From AG2 sp036493735 (lineage in GTDB: Bacteria; Gemmatimonadota; Gemmatimonadetes; Gemmatimonadales; Gemmatimonadaceae): DNA of 64,000 nucleotides. This document shows positions 8,604 to 17,129 of this stretch, one piece after another. Location: assembly GCA_036493735.1 (NCBI GenBank), contig DASXPH010000010.1, positions 62,001-126,000 of the forward strand, in the 5' to 3' direction. Both the position numbers and the translations under genes were made by a program. Below the pieces are notes generated by a model that saw only the letters and a list, made by a program, of their open reading frames with translations, was not told the DNA's origin and did no database searches. Within the stretch, counting starts at the first letter, position 1, and every line of letters begins with the position of its first letter.

Positions 8604-9784
8604 TCTTTGTCTTCCTTGGATGCTGGAGATGGAGGTGTGCCAGGAGGCGGAGACGTCGGAGACGATGGCGGTGTCGCCGGTTTCTGGGCTCCGGCAGACG
8701 TGTCCTCGGGCCGCGCATTGCCGCGGTGGGGCCGTGCCGGGGTATTGCGACTGGGGCGGTCACCCCGATCCATGCGCTCCTTTCGAGGAGGAGACGACAT
8801 TCGTTCCGACGCGTCGCTCGTCAGGTCACGTTCCCCGCGACGTCCCTCGCCACGACGACGCCGGCGACGGCGGCGCCGCGACGGCGTCGTGCCGTCCGTT
8901 TCGACGACGGGCGAGGACTGCATGCCAAAGGATGGCGTTCGTCGCAATGACGATGGCGGAATGGCCGCGGCGAGCTCCTCCTCCGGCTCGAGCTGGAAGT
9001 AGATCTCCTCCGGCTTGGAGCGCGTGCCGATGAGTCCCAGCACCAACCACTTCAGCGCGCCATAGAGCACGTAGGCGAGCAGGGCGGGGAAGAAGAACTG
9101 ACGCGGACGGAAAAAAAGGCCAATGACCGCCGCGAGGAGTACGAGGCTCGCGCCAATCTGCCGAAGGGAGCGCCAGCCGAACGTCGGCACGGCGGGATAG
9201 GGAACGTTGCTCACCATCAGGGCGGCGAGCAGTCCCATCAAGCCCGGCAGCATCGTGTGCCAGGGCAGCGCGGAAAGCGTCTTGTTGTCGGTGAAGAGGA
9301 TGATCGCCTGGTTGTACAGCGGCGTCTGGCTGAACCAGTAGTAGGTCGCGAGGGTGAGGCCCGCGGCAGGACTGGGGAGCCCGTGAAAGTACGTCTTCGC
9401 ACGACCTGCCTGCTCGACGTTGAAGCGAGCCAGCCGGAGCACGGCGCAGGCGGTGAACATGAAGACGAACAGCCATTCCCAGTTCTCGGTGTTGAGCACG
9501 GCGAAATACATGATCATCGCCGGAGCGAAGCCGAAGGAGATGGCATCGACGAGCGAGTCGAGCTCCTCGCCCATGCGACTGCCCGAGCCGGTCGCGCGCG
9601 CGACACGTCCGTCGAGCGCATCAGAGATACCACCGATGAAGACGAACAGCGCCGCCTTCCCGAAGTCCTGGCGCGCGGCGAGGACGATGGCGTAAATGCC
9701 GCAGAACAGGTTGAAGAGCGTGAATCCGTTAGGCAGGTAGACCACTGCCCGGCGGATGGTGGGACGTCGGACGCGCGGCGTCAT
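8600..9784 (-). CDS. pssA: CDP-diacylglycerol-serine O-phosphatidyltransferase with a long disordered tail
   Basis: Makes phosphatidylserine at the inner membrane; the adjacent psd then yields phosphatidylethanolamine. Residues 50-80 carry the CDP-alcohol transferase signature (SDALDGRVAR, then G, D and D spaced as in DGx2ARx8Gx3Dx3D). Hydrophobic segments follow to about residue 250. From about 270 to 394 the protein is unlike the family: a run of ten arginines near residue 310 and a Pro/Ser/Thr-rich end. This cytosolic tail is probably disordered and could bind acidic phospholipid head groups or RNA; that is inference. It overlaps psd and purS by four bases each. Confidence 0.93.
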   Translation of the reverse strand: MTPRVRRPTIRRAVVYLPNGFTLFNLFCGIYAIVLAARQDFGKAALFVFIGGISDALDGRVARATGSGSRMGEELDSLVDAISFGFAPAMIMYFAVLNTENWEWLFVFMFTACAVLRLARFNVEQAGRAKTYFHGLPSPAAGLTLATYYWFSQTPLYNQAIILFTDNKTLSALPWHTMLPGLMGLLAALMVSNVPYPAVPTFGWRSLRQIGASLVLLAAVIGLFFRPRQFFFPALLAYVLYGALKWLVLGLIGTRSKPEEIYFQLEPEEELAAAIPPSSLRRTPSFGMQSSPVVETDGTTPSRRRRRRRRRGEGRRGERDLTSDASERMSSPPRKERMDRGDRPSRNTPARPHRGNARPEDTSAGAQKPATPPSSPTSPPPGTPPSPASKEDKE

Positions 9785-10434
9785 TGGCCCGCGAGCTCCG
9801 CGACGACGGTGACGCCGGCGAAGGTGTTATCACCCACCTTCACCCGCGGGCGCGCCGTCGTCGGCAAGAACACATCGACGCGAGAGCCAAAGCGAATGAT
9901 GCCCATGCGATCGCCCTGCTGCACGCGTTGACCATTCGTGCTATAGGTGACGATACGGCGCGCGATGAGGCCGGCGATCTGCCTCACGAGCACATGGTTG
10001 GAGCCGCTCTCGATGCCGACGGACGACTGCTCGTTCTCCAGACTCGCCTTGTCTTCGGCGGCATTGAAAAATTTGCCGGCGTTGTACTGCACATAGCGCA
10101 CGACACCGCTCACCGGATATCGATTGACGTGCACGTTGAAGACGTTCATGAAGATCGAGATGCGAATCGCTTTCTCCTTGAGGAACGCCGGCTCGTCGAC
10201 TTCGGAGATCTGCACCACCTTGCCGTCGGCTGGAGAGATGACGAGACGCTCGCCCCGTTCGCCGGTGCGCTCCGGATCGCGGAAAAAGTATGCGACCCAG
10301 ATTGCCACCGTGATGAGAACAACGGCCGCGAGCCAGAGCGGCCACGAACGCCGATTCAGAGCCAGCGCGAACGTCCCAACCGCGATCAGGGCGGCGATGG
10401 CGATGAAGAGAAAACCTTCTCGGGCGAAGCTCAC
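9781..10434 (-). CDS. psd: Phosphatidylserine decarboxylase proenzyme, short type
   Basis: Decarboxylates phosphatidylserine to phosphatidylethanolamine. 217 residues with two N-terminal hydrophobic segments (about 7-25 and 32-50), then FRDPER and SPADGKV. Self-cleavage to make the pyruvoyl group is expected between Gly183 and Ser184 in IIRFGSRVDVF. This is the short archaeal-like class rather than the 320-residue E. coli class with LGST. The pair psd-pssA is a functional unit and overlaps by four bases; purC overlaps the start by four bases. Confidence 0.93.
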   Translation of the reverse strand: MSFAREGFLFIAIAALIAVGTFALALNRRSWPLWLAAVVLITVAIWVAYFFRDPERTGERGERLVISPADGKVVQISEVDEPAFLKEKAIRISIFMNVFNVHVNRYPVSGVVRYVQYNAGKFFNAAEDKASLENEQSSVGIESGSNHVLVRQIAGLIARRIVTYSTNGQRVQQGDRMGIIRFGSRVDVFLPTTARPRVKVGDNTFAGVTVVAELAGQ

Positions 10435-11357
10435 GTCGATTCCGTCTTGAGGGTGTGGCCGGTGATCCGGCGATACGCATCGAGGTAACGCGCGCTGGTG
10501 GCGGAAACCACTTCGTCCGGCAAGGGAGGTGGCGGCGCTTCGCCATTCCAGCGTCCGGCGCGGCGTTCGGCGTCGAGATAATCGCGCAATGGCTGTTTGT
10601 CGAAGCTCGGCTGCGAACCACCCGGTGCATAACGATCCGCCGGCCAGAAGCGCGAGCTGTCTGGAGTCAACACTTCGTCGATGAGCGTGATCTGGCCTTC
10701 GCGGTCAGCGCCGAACTCGAACTTGGTATCGGCAATGATGATCCCACGGCCGGCAGCGATGTCGCGCCCCTGGGTGTATACGAGAAGGCTCAAACGGCGC
10801 AGCTCCGCCGCCGCCCCGGCCCCGATCGTATCCGACATCCGCGCGAAAGTGATGTTCTCGTCGTGGCCGACCTCGGCTTTCGTTGCGGGGCTAAAAATCG
10901 GTTGCTCGAACCGCGAGCTCTCCTGCAGGCCGGGAGGCAGTTGCTCCCCCGCGAGTGTTCCAGTCGCCCGATATTCTTTCCATGCGGAGCCGGACAGGTA
11001 GCCGCGGACGACGCACTCCACCGGGAAGACCTGGGTGCGGCGGCAGAGCATCGCGCGGCCGGCCATCGTTTCGCGATGTGCTTGGAGCCCCGGCACGAGG
11101 GCGACGATCTCCTCCGCGTCGGCGGAGATCATGTGGTGTCTCACGACACCTTCGAGCTGGTGCAGCCACCACGCAGTCAGCTGGGTGAGCACCGCACCCT
11201 TGAAGGGAATGCGTTCGCGCATCACGACGTCGAACGCACTGACGCGGTCGCTGGCCACGAGCAGCAAGCGCCCCTCGTCCACCTCGTACACCTCGCGGAC
11301 CTTGCCGCGGCGCAGATGTTTGAGCGGCAATTGCGTTGAGCTGGCAGATACGGTCAT
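10431..11357 (-). CDS. purC: Phosphoribosylaminoimidazole-succinocarboxamide synthase
   Basis: SAICAR synthetase joins CAIR and aspartate with ATP in purine synthesis. 308 residues, closer to the yeast/eukaryotic-like length than the 240-residue E. coli form. It opens with LRRGKVREVYEV, then LLLVASDRVSAFDVV and GYLSGSAWKEY, all typical. Either GTG 11360 or ATG 11357 could start it; both overlap the purB stop (GTGATG). The next step, purB, is directly upstream, so consecutive enzymes are encoded side by side. Confidence 0.95.
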   Translation of the reverse strand: MTVSASSTQLPLKHLRRGKVREVYEVDEGRLLLVASDRVSAFDVVMRERIPFKGAVLTQLTAWWLHQLEGVVRHHMISADAEEIVALVPGLQAHRETMAGRAMLCRRTQVFPVECVVRGYLSGSAWKEYRATGTLAGEQLPPGLQESSRFEQPIFSPATKAEVGHDENITFARMSDTIGAGAAAELRRLSLLVYTQGRDIAAGRGIIIADTKFEFGADREGQITLIDEVLTPDSSRFWPADRYAPGGSQPSFDKQPLRDYLDAERRAGRWNGEAPPPPLPDEVVSATSARYLDAYRRITGHTLKTEST

Positions 11358-12796
11358 CACACGCGTACCTCGTCAGAATGGTCGTCACCCCCGCCGCGGC
11401 CAATGAGCGGCTCGACGATCTCGTTCAGAAACTCGTCCACCTGCTGCGGCGCCCGCCCAACGAAGCGATGTGGATCGAGCGTGCGTTGCATGTCGTCGAT
11501 GGACATGCCGAACTCTGGATCGGCAGCGAGTCGCTCGAGCATGTCGTTCCGCGCCGCGCCGTCTTTCAGCGCTCGGGACGCGGCGATGCTCGCCTGCCGA
11601 ATGCGCTCGTGCGCGTGCTGGCGGTCGCCGCCGGCGCGGACGGCGTGGACAATGAGCTCCTCGGTCGCCATGAAAGGCAGCTCGTCGCTCAGGCGCCGCA
11701 GAATCCGCGCGGGGTGCACCTCGAGTCCGCACACGACGTTTTCCATCAGCACGAGAATGGCGTCTGTCGCGAGGAAGGACTCGGGAATCACGAGCCGCCG
11801 GTTCGCGCTGTCGTCGAGCGTGCGCTCGAGGAACTGTACGCTGTGCGTCTGGTTGGCGTTAGGCTCGAGACTCGACACGAAACGGGCGAGAGAGTTGATT
11901 CGCTCACATCGCATCGGATTCCGTTTGTACGCCATCGCGGACGAGCCGACCTGCTCCTCCTCGAACGGCTCCTCGATTTCACCGACCGACTGCAGAATGC
12001 GAAGATCGCTCGCGAATTTCGCGGTGCTCGCGGCAATGCCGGCAACCGTCGACAGCACCTGCGCATCCAGCTTGCGGGTGTAGGTCTGCCCCGATACGGG
12101 TATAGAGGTTTTGAAACCAATCGCCTGCGCGACATGGCGATCGAGCTGACGGACCTTCTCGTGATCGCCCTCGAAGAGCGCGAGGAAGCTCGCCTGAGTG
12201 CCAGTCGTGCCCTTCACGCCGCGGCAGGGCAACGCATCGATGCGGTAATCGATCTCGCCGAGGTCTATCACGAGGTCCTGCATCCAGAGCGTCGCGCGCT
12301 TGCCGACAGTCGTGGGTTGCGCCGGCTGCAGATGGGTGGACCCGAGCGTCGGCTCGTCGCGCCACTCGCGAGCGAAGGCGCCGAGCGCGCGCAGGACGCG
12401 GATGATCTTCGCGCGCAGCAGCTGCAAGCCCCGCCGCATGAGGATCAGATCCGCGTTGTCCGTCACGTACGCGCTCGTCGCCCCGAGATGGATGAATGGC
12501 CCGGCCGCCGGGGCGACATCAGCAAATGCTCGAATGTGCGCCATGACGTCGTGGCGGAGCCGCCGCTCGTAGGCGGCGACCGCGCCGAGATCGATATCAT
12601 CCAGATGCTGGCGCATCTGATCGATCGCGTCATTCGAAATCGGTATGCCGAGGGACTTCTCTCCTTCGGCGAGCGCGAGCCACAACCGACGCCACTGCCC
12701 ATATCGCGTGCGCGGCGACCAGAGCTCGAGCATCGCGCGCGAGGCGTACCGTTCCGCGAGCGGTGACGAGTAGGTCTCCCCGCTGGAAGGACTCAT
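11357..12796 (-). CDS. purB: Adenylosuccinate lyase
   Basis: Cleaves SAICAR and adenylosuccinate, acting twice in purine synthesis. 479 residues. The fumarase/aspartase superfamily signature GSSAMAYKRNPM lies near residue 298, and GSTHLQPAQPTT (catalytic His region) near 160. The C-terminal domain matches the longer eukaryote-like PurB group (SVQFLERTLDDSANRR). Start ATG overlaps the htrA stop; stop overlaps purC. Confidence 0.95.
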   Translation of the reverse strand: MSPSSGETYSSPLAERYASRAMLELWSPRTRYGQWRRLWLALAEGEKSLGIPISNDAIDQMRQHLDDIDLGAVAAYERRLRHDVMAHIRAFADVAPAAGPFIHLGATSAYVTDNADLILMRRGLQLLRAKIIRVLRALGAFAREWRDEPTLGSTHLQPAQPTTVGKRATLWMQDLVIDLGEIDYRIDALPCRGVKGTTGTQASFLALFEGDHEKVRQLDRHVAQAIGFKTSIPVSGQTYTRKLDAQVLSTVAGIAASTAKFASDLRILQSVGEIEEPFEEEQVGSSAMAYKRNPMRCERINSLARFVSSLEPNANQTHSVQFLERTLDDSANRRLVIPESFLATDAILVLMENVVCGLEVHPARILRRLSDELPFMATEELIVHAVRAGGDRQHAHERIRQASIAASRALKDGAARNDMLERLAADPEFGMSIDDMQRTLDPHRFVGRAPQQVDEFLNEIVEPLIGRGGGDDHSDEVRV

Positions 12797-14199
12797 CGAA
12801 TGATGAAGTCCGTTATGAAGATCTGTCCGTCGCGCTCGAGGAACATGCGGATCGGTCCGCGGCCGCCGTAGTAGTTGAGTGCTTGCGCCGCGTCTTCCGC
12901 CGAGCGAATGCGCGTGCGGTTGATCTGTACGATGACGTCGCCGCGTTGGATGCCGAGGTCGTTTGCGACGCGGTCGCTCACGTTGAAGACCAGTGCGCCC
13001 TGAGAGGAGCGCACATTGCGTTCGGCGCGAATCGCCGCGGTGACCGTCACCAGCTCGAGCTCCTTCAACACCTGAACCTTCGGTGCCGTGACTTCCGGTT
13101 GATCGGCGACGGGCACCTGGACGTTCATCTCACGTGAACCGCGGCTGATCCGCAGCGTTGCGGGTTGACCAACGTGGAGATCGAGCAGGGCCGCTTCCCA
13201 ATCGAACTGATTACGCACGGGACGCGTGCCTTCTTGCAGTATGACGTCACCTGGCTGAAGTCCCGCCTTCTCCGCCGGCGAGCCCGGGACGACGGTGCCG
13301 ATCACCGCGCCCTGAGCGATGGCGGCGCGCACGTTGTCATTGCCCGTAACGCGCAACTTCACGCCGATCCAGGGACGCCTAACGGCGCCATGCTCGAGCA
13401 GGTCTTCCACGACGCGCGTGGCGCGGTTGATCGGGATGGCGAAGCCAAGGCCGATCGAGCCGCCGCTCGTGGAGTAGATCGAGCTATTGACGCCGATCAC
13501 CTCGCCGTCGGCGTTGACGAGCGGGCCCCCGGAGTTGCCGGGATTGATGGAGGCGTCCGTCTGAATCATGTCGAAGTACGCCGCCGCGCCCTCGGCGCGC
13601 GCCACGAGATTGCGTCCCGTGCCGCTGATGACGCCAGCGGTCACACTTGGTTCGGGGTTGCCAAGCAGAAAGCCGTAGGGATTTCCGATGGCGATGGCCC
13701 ATTCGCCGACGAGCAGGTTGTCGGAGTTTCCAATCTTCGCAACAGGCAATGAATTCGCGTCGATCTTGATCACCGCGAGATCATTGGTCTCGTCGGCGCC
13801 GAGAATCTTCGCGGGGAATGTCTTGCCGTCGCGCATCATCACCGAGACCTGGGTCGCGCCGGCCACTACGTGGGCGTTGGTGACGATCACGCCGTTGGGA
13901 CGAATGATGAATCCGGTCCCGAGGCCCGCCGAACGCTGGGACTGGTCGCCACCACCACCAAAGAACCAATCGAATGGATCGGGCGCGACACGCTGGACGA
14001 TTTCCGTCTGAACCGTCACGACCGCGGGCGCGACGAGCGCGACAGCCTCCGTGAGCGCGGTGCGGCGCGATGCGGTCACCGTCGCGCTCTTGGGCGGAAC
14101 GAACGACTGCGCCGGCGCTGCCTGCGATTCGGGGGTCTTTCCGCACGCAGCCAGGAACGTCAAGGAAAGAAGCGCGAGTGCGCTCTTGATTCGAGTCAT
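12793..14199 (-). CDS. htrA: HtrA/DegP-type serine protease with lipoprotein signal
   Basis: Envelope quality-control protease of 468 residues from the ATG at 14199; the open frame upstream of it is not protein-like. Residues 1-19 form a lipoprotein signal with lipobox LAAC (Cys19), which is unusual because DegP/DegQ are normally soluble. The trypsin-like domain has the triad His110 (TNAHVVAG), Asp140 (TNDLAVIKI) and Ser223 (NPGNSGGPL). Two PDZ domains follow, about residues 265-365 and 385-468. Anchoring on a membrane face is inferred from the lipobox. Overlaps purB and the transaldolase-like gene by four bases each. Confidence 0.93.
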   Translation of the reverse strand: MTRIKSALALLSLTFLAACGKTPESQAAPAQSFVPPKSATVTASRRTALTEAVALVAPAVVTVQTEIVQRVAPDPFDWFFGGGGDQSQRSAGLGTGFIIRPNGVIVTNAHVVAGATQVSVMMRDGKTFPAKILGADETNDLAVIKIDANSLPVAKIGNSDNLLVGEWAIAIGNPYGFLLGNPEPSVTAGVISGTGRNLVARAEGAAAYFDMIQTDASINPGNSGGPLVNADGEVIGVNSSIYSTSGGSIGLGFAIPINRATRVVEDLLEHGAVRRPWIGVKLRVTGNDNVRAAIAQGAVIGTVVPGSPAEKAGLQPGDVILQEGTRPVRNQFDWEAALLDLHVGQPATLRISRGSREMNVQVPVADQPEVTAPKVQVLKELELVTVTAAIRAERNVRSSQGALVFNVSDRVANDLGIQRGDVIVQINRTRIRSAEDAAQALNYYGGRGPIRMFLERDGQIFITDFIIR

Positions 14200-14855
14200 G
14201 CTGGAGTCCACGCCGAGTGATGGCGCGCTAGATCGCTGAGGAACTGATCGATTCCACGGTCGGTGAGCGGATGGACGAGCAGATGTCGAAGCGTGCTTGC
14301 GCCAACCGCAACGGCATCCGCGCCCGCGAGCGCGCACTCCGCGAATTGGATCGCCGTGGACGGTGACATCGCGATGACGTCACACTCCGTACCGGACGCA
14401 TCGAAGGCAGCGCGCAATTCGCGGACGATCTCGATACCGCTGTGGCCGACTTGATCGAGCCGATCGATGGTCATGATGACGGAGCTGGCACCAGCCTTCG
14501 CGGCGAGCAACGCCTGAGCGGCGTTGAAGACGAGCAGGCTCGCGATGCGAATGCCGTCGCTGTTGAGGCGTCGAACGGCACCGACGGTGTCTTCGACGAG
14601 TGGAATCTGGACGACGATTTGATCCGAGAGGCGCGCGAGCTCCTTGCCGTCGCGGTACGCGTCCTCACCGTCGAGCGCGTGCACGGTGACGTAGACCGGT
14701 ACATCGACACTGCGGCAGATCTCGACGAGGAGGTCGCGTTCGTCGCGATCGTGCTCGCGGAGCAACGCCGGTGTCGTCATCACCCCCTGAAGAAAGCCGC
14801 AGCCGGCGGCCCAGGCGATGTCATCCAGATCGGCGCTCGCGAGCAGGATCTTCAT
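14196..14855 (-). CDS. Transaldolase-family protein lacking the Schiff-base lysine
   Basis: 219 residues that align along their whole length with the small transaldolase/fructose-6-phosphate aldolase group (TalC/FSA): an N-terminal strand ILLASADLDDI, then FNAAQALLAAKAGAS, GRLD-like DRLDQVGHSG, ALAGADAVAVG and HPLTDRGIDQFL. The catalytic lysine, normally in VVKIPMT, is replaced by Gln83 (VVQIPLV; codon CAG), and the usual TTNPS is TTPAL. Either the protein is not an aldolase or another residue has taken over. It is co-translated with truA and htrA by four-base overlaps. Family membership is clear, activity is not. Confidence 0.82.
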   Translation of the reverse strand: MKILLASADLDDIAWAAGCGFLQGVMTTPALLREHDRDERDLLVEICRSVDVPVYVTVHALDGEDAYRDGKELARLSDQIVVQIPLVEDTVGAVRRLNSDGIRIASLLVFNAAQALLAAKAGASSVIMTIDRLDQVGHSGIEIVRELRAAFDASGTECDVIAMSPSTAIQFAECALAGADAVAVGASTLRHLLVHPLTDRGIDQFLSDLARHHSAWTPA

Positions 14856-15628
14856 ACTTCCTGGAGGTACAGGTCGCGCGGATACGCGACGTGGTCGAGA
14901 AAGAGCGCATTCGCGGGGGCTGGTGGCGAGACGGCGCGATTATCGCCCGCCTCGAGCAATGCCGCGAGATCGGAAAGCGGACGCCGACCGGTGGCGATGT
15001 CGATCATCGTGCCCACGAGAAACCGGACCATGTGATGAAGAAATCGGTTCGCTTCGATCTCGAACAACAAACCGCCGGCTCGATCACGCCAGCGGGCGAG
15101 GTGTATCGTGCAGCGATGGTCGTCATGCGCGGGCGCGGTTCCGTACACGGCAAACGCGCGAAAGCAGCGGTCGCCCTCGAGCATCGCGGCACACTGATCG
15201 AGCAACGTTCGGTCAAGCCGGCGGTCGATCGGGAGCTCGCGTGGACGGCGGAAGGGCGAACGAGCCTCGTCGTCCGTACCGATGTAATAACTATAGCGTC
15301 GAGAGACGGCGCTGTATCGCGCATGGAACTCGGGACGCATCTCGTGCGACGCGACGACCCACACGTCATCGGGCAAGATTGCATTGAGCGCGCGTCGCAC
15401 CCGCAGAGCATCCCAGCGTTCGGGCAGTCGGACGCCGACCGCTTGGCCTCGGGCGTGCACACCGGCGTCAGTTCGTCCGGAACCGAGTGCCGGAATCGGG
15501 CCTCCACACAATTGCTCGAGTGCCTGCTCCACGACCCCCTGAACGGTGCGCTGGTCGGGCTGTCGCTGCCAACCGCTGAATCGTGCCCCGTCGTAGTGCA
15601 AAACGAGCTGCACGGTACGCTCGGCCAT
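14852..15628 (-). CDS. truA: tRNA pseudouridine(38-40) synthase TruA
   Basis: Forms pseudouridine at positions 38-40 of the tRNA anticodon arm. 258 residues from the ATG at 15628, the first gene of the long minus-strand run. The catalytic Asp54 is in GSGRTDAGVHARGQ; LHYDGARFSGWQ opens the protein and FLHHMVRFLVGT lies in the second half, all diagnostic. The open frame extends 64 codons upstream over a palindrome and is not protein-like there. The promoter of the run should lie in 15629-15827. Confidence 0.94.
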   Translation of the reverse strand: MAERTVQLVLHYDGARFSGWQRQPDQRTVQGVVEQALEQLCGGPIPALGSGRTDAGVHARGQAVGVRLPERWDALRVRRALNAILPDDVWVVASHEMRPEFHARYSAVSRRYSYYIGTDDEARSPFRRPRELPIDRRLDRTLLDQCAAMLEGDRCFRAFAVYGTAPAHDDHRCTIHLARWRDRAGGLLFEIEANRFLHHMVRFLVGTMIDIATGRRPLSDLAALLEAGDNRAVSPPAPANALFLDHVAYPRDLYLQEV

Positions 15629-15659
15629 TGCAGGAAAACTACCAGTGACGGGGGGAGTG

Positions 15660-15692
15660 TCAACCGCAAATCGCGCAGCGATTTGCGGTTGA
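15660..15692. repeat. Perfect 33-bp palindrome (15-bp arms, 3-nt loop) upstream of truA
   Basis: TCAACCGCAAATCGC, a GCA loop, and its exact reverse complement lie 32 bases ahead of the truA start in the divergent spacer before the GAF gene. There is no T-run, so it is not a standard terminator for either strand. It could be an operator, an mRNA hairpin in the truA leader, or a dispersed palindromic repeat. Confidence 0.85.
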
Positions 15693-15827
15693 ATTCCACC
15701 TGGAGTCATGCGTGCGCTTTGCGCTCGCTCCCGCCCCGATGGCATTTTAAGTTGCGCGCGTTGCGCGCTTCGAACACGCCAGTCAGCTTTTCGCCTCCCA
15801 CCAACTCCTCGCCGCAACAAGTCATCG

Positions 15828-17129
15828 ATGCCTCCGCGTACGCTCGCGTCACTCGCTCACGCCCTCACCGTCGCCGCCAATGTCGAAGCGGCGTTGAGCG
15901 CTCTGGGTGAAGCACTGGCGGACATCGATCGCTTCGCCCAGCTGGCCCTCGTCACGTACGATCACAAACGAAGCATGCTGCGCGAACGGCTCGTCCCACG
16001 CGGGAACGATGTGGAGGTCACGGCGCTGGAGACGACGATCGATCATCTGCCGAATCGTGAGCGCGTTGGGGTCGTCGGCGGCGGCCAGTTCGTGGAGTTT
16101 TCGGACAGCGTCGATGAATTCGCACGATTATTCGGCCTGCGCGGTTTCGATGAACCGGGATGGCTCTCGGTCCGCGGCATTCGATTCGAGGGCCAGTTGA
16201 GCGCGATTCTCGTGCTTTATGAAACGCGCAAGATCTTCGGGACGCGCACGTCCGAGCGCTTTGGGCCGTCCGCCGCGCTCTTCGATCTCGCCGTCATTCG
16301 CTTTCTGGAGCACGACGCCCGCGCTGAAGCGGTGGAGACTCTCGAGGGCGTGACCCAACGCGTGCACGGCGAGTACGAGCGTCGATTGGCGCAGCTACAG
16401 GCGGGTCTCGCGCAGGCGCGGGACAGCGAATCGTCCGCGGCGTCGGAGCGAGTCGTGGCGTTGGAACGTGAGCTGGCGCGCTCCGAGGATCGGGCGCGTC
16501 AGGCAACGCGTCGCGCCGAGGCGGTGGAGGCGACGGTGACGTCAGCCGTCGAGCAGCTCGAGAAGGCGCATATCGAGCTCGCGAGACGAAACGAGCTGCT
16601 CCGACAGAAGACGCGAACGTTGTACCTCATCGATCGCGTTCTGAACCTCGACGCGAGCACCGACGATCCGCGTCAACTCGTGGACGGATTGTTGTCGCTC
16701 GTCGGCGACGACATGCAGGCGCAGCGATGCTCGGTGATGCTTCGCGCGCGCGAGCCGGGTTGGTTATACCTCGCGGCCGCGCGCGGCATTGCGCCCGGGG
16801 TCGTCGAAGGCGCGCGGATTCGCATCGGCGACGGCGTGTCGGGGCGGGTGGCGGCTTCACGCGAGCCGCTCCTCGTTAGGGACGTGACCGAGGCCAAGCA
16901 GCATCCGTTGCTGCGAGATCAGTATTTCACCACCGGCTCATTCATCAGCTTCCCACTGGTGTATCACGATGACCTCGTCGGTGTCGTGAACTTGACGAAT
17001 CGCGCCATGTATGGCGTATTCGGCGAGGAGGACGTCGAGCGCGTCCGATTGCTCGGGCTCGTGATCGCGCTCGTGGCATCGCGGGCGCGGCTGCCGGAAC
17101 GACTCGGCGAGATGCTCAGTGTCCGCTGA
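15828..17129 (+). CDS. GAF-domain coiled-coil sensor-like protein
   Basis: 433 residues from the ATG at 15828 (an open frame begins 40 codons earlier, but that part looks non-coding). Residues about 1-190 are an alpha/beta region that may be a divergent GAF domain; about 195-285 form a long charged coiled coil (VETLEGVTQRVHGEYERRL onward). Residues about 290-425 are a recognisable GAF domain: LYLIDRVLNLDAS, RCSVMLR, GIAPGVVEGARIRIGDGVSGRV, FISFPLVYHDDLVGVVNLTN. There is no kinase, GGDEF or HD output, so it probably acts through a partner. The last 11 bases overlap trpD. Confidence 0.75.
   Translation: MPPRTLASLAHALTVAANVEAALSALGEALADIDRFAQLALVTYDHKRSMLRERLVPRGNDVEVTALETTIDHLPNRERVGVVGGGQFVEFSDSVDEFARLFGLRGFDEPGWLSVRGIRFEGQLSAILVLYETRKIFGTRTSERFGPSAALFDLAVIRFLEHDARAEAVETLEGVTQRVHGEYERRLAQLQAGLAQARDSESSAASERVVALERELARSEDRARQATRRAEAVEATVTSAVEQLEKAHIELARRNELLRQKTRTLYLIDRVLNLDASTDDPRQLVDGLLSLVGDDMQAQRCSVMLRAREPGWLYLAAARGIAPGVVEGARIRIGDGVSGRVAASREPLLVRDVTEAKQHPLLRDQYFTTGSFISFPLVYHDDLVGVVNLTNRAMYGVFGEEDVERVRLLGLVIALVASRARLPERLGEMLSVR

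Noticed and set aside
8350..8763. N-terminal extension of the purQ open frame (also upstream parts of trpB, truA, htrA, lexA and the enoyl-CoA hydratase frames)
   Set aside because: The extensions overlap neighbouring genes in another frame, are Arg/Ser-rich and lack family similarity; the chosen starts coincide with stop-start overlaps or ribosome sites.
15828..17129. GAF coiled-coil protein as a histidine kinase
   Set aside because: No H-box or HATPase motifs (N, G1, G2) are present; the protein ends just after the GAF domain.
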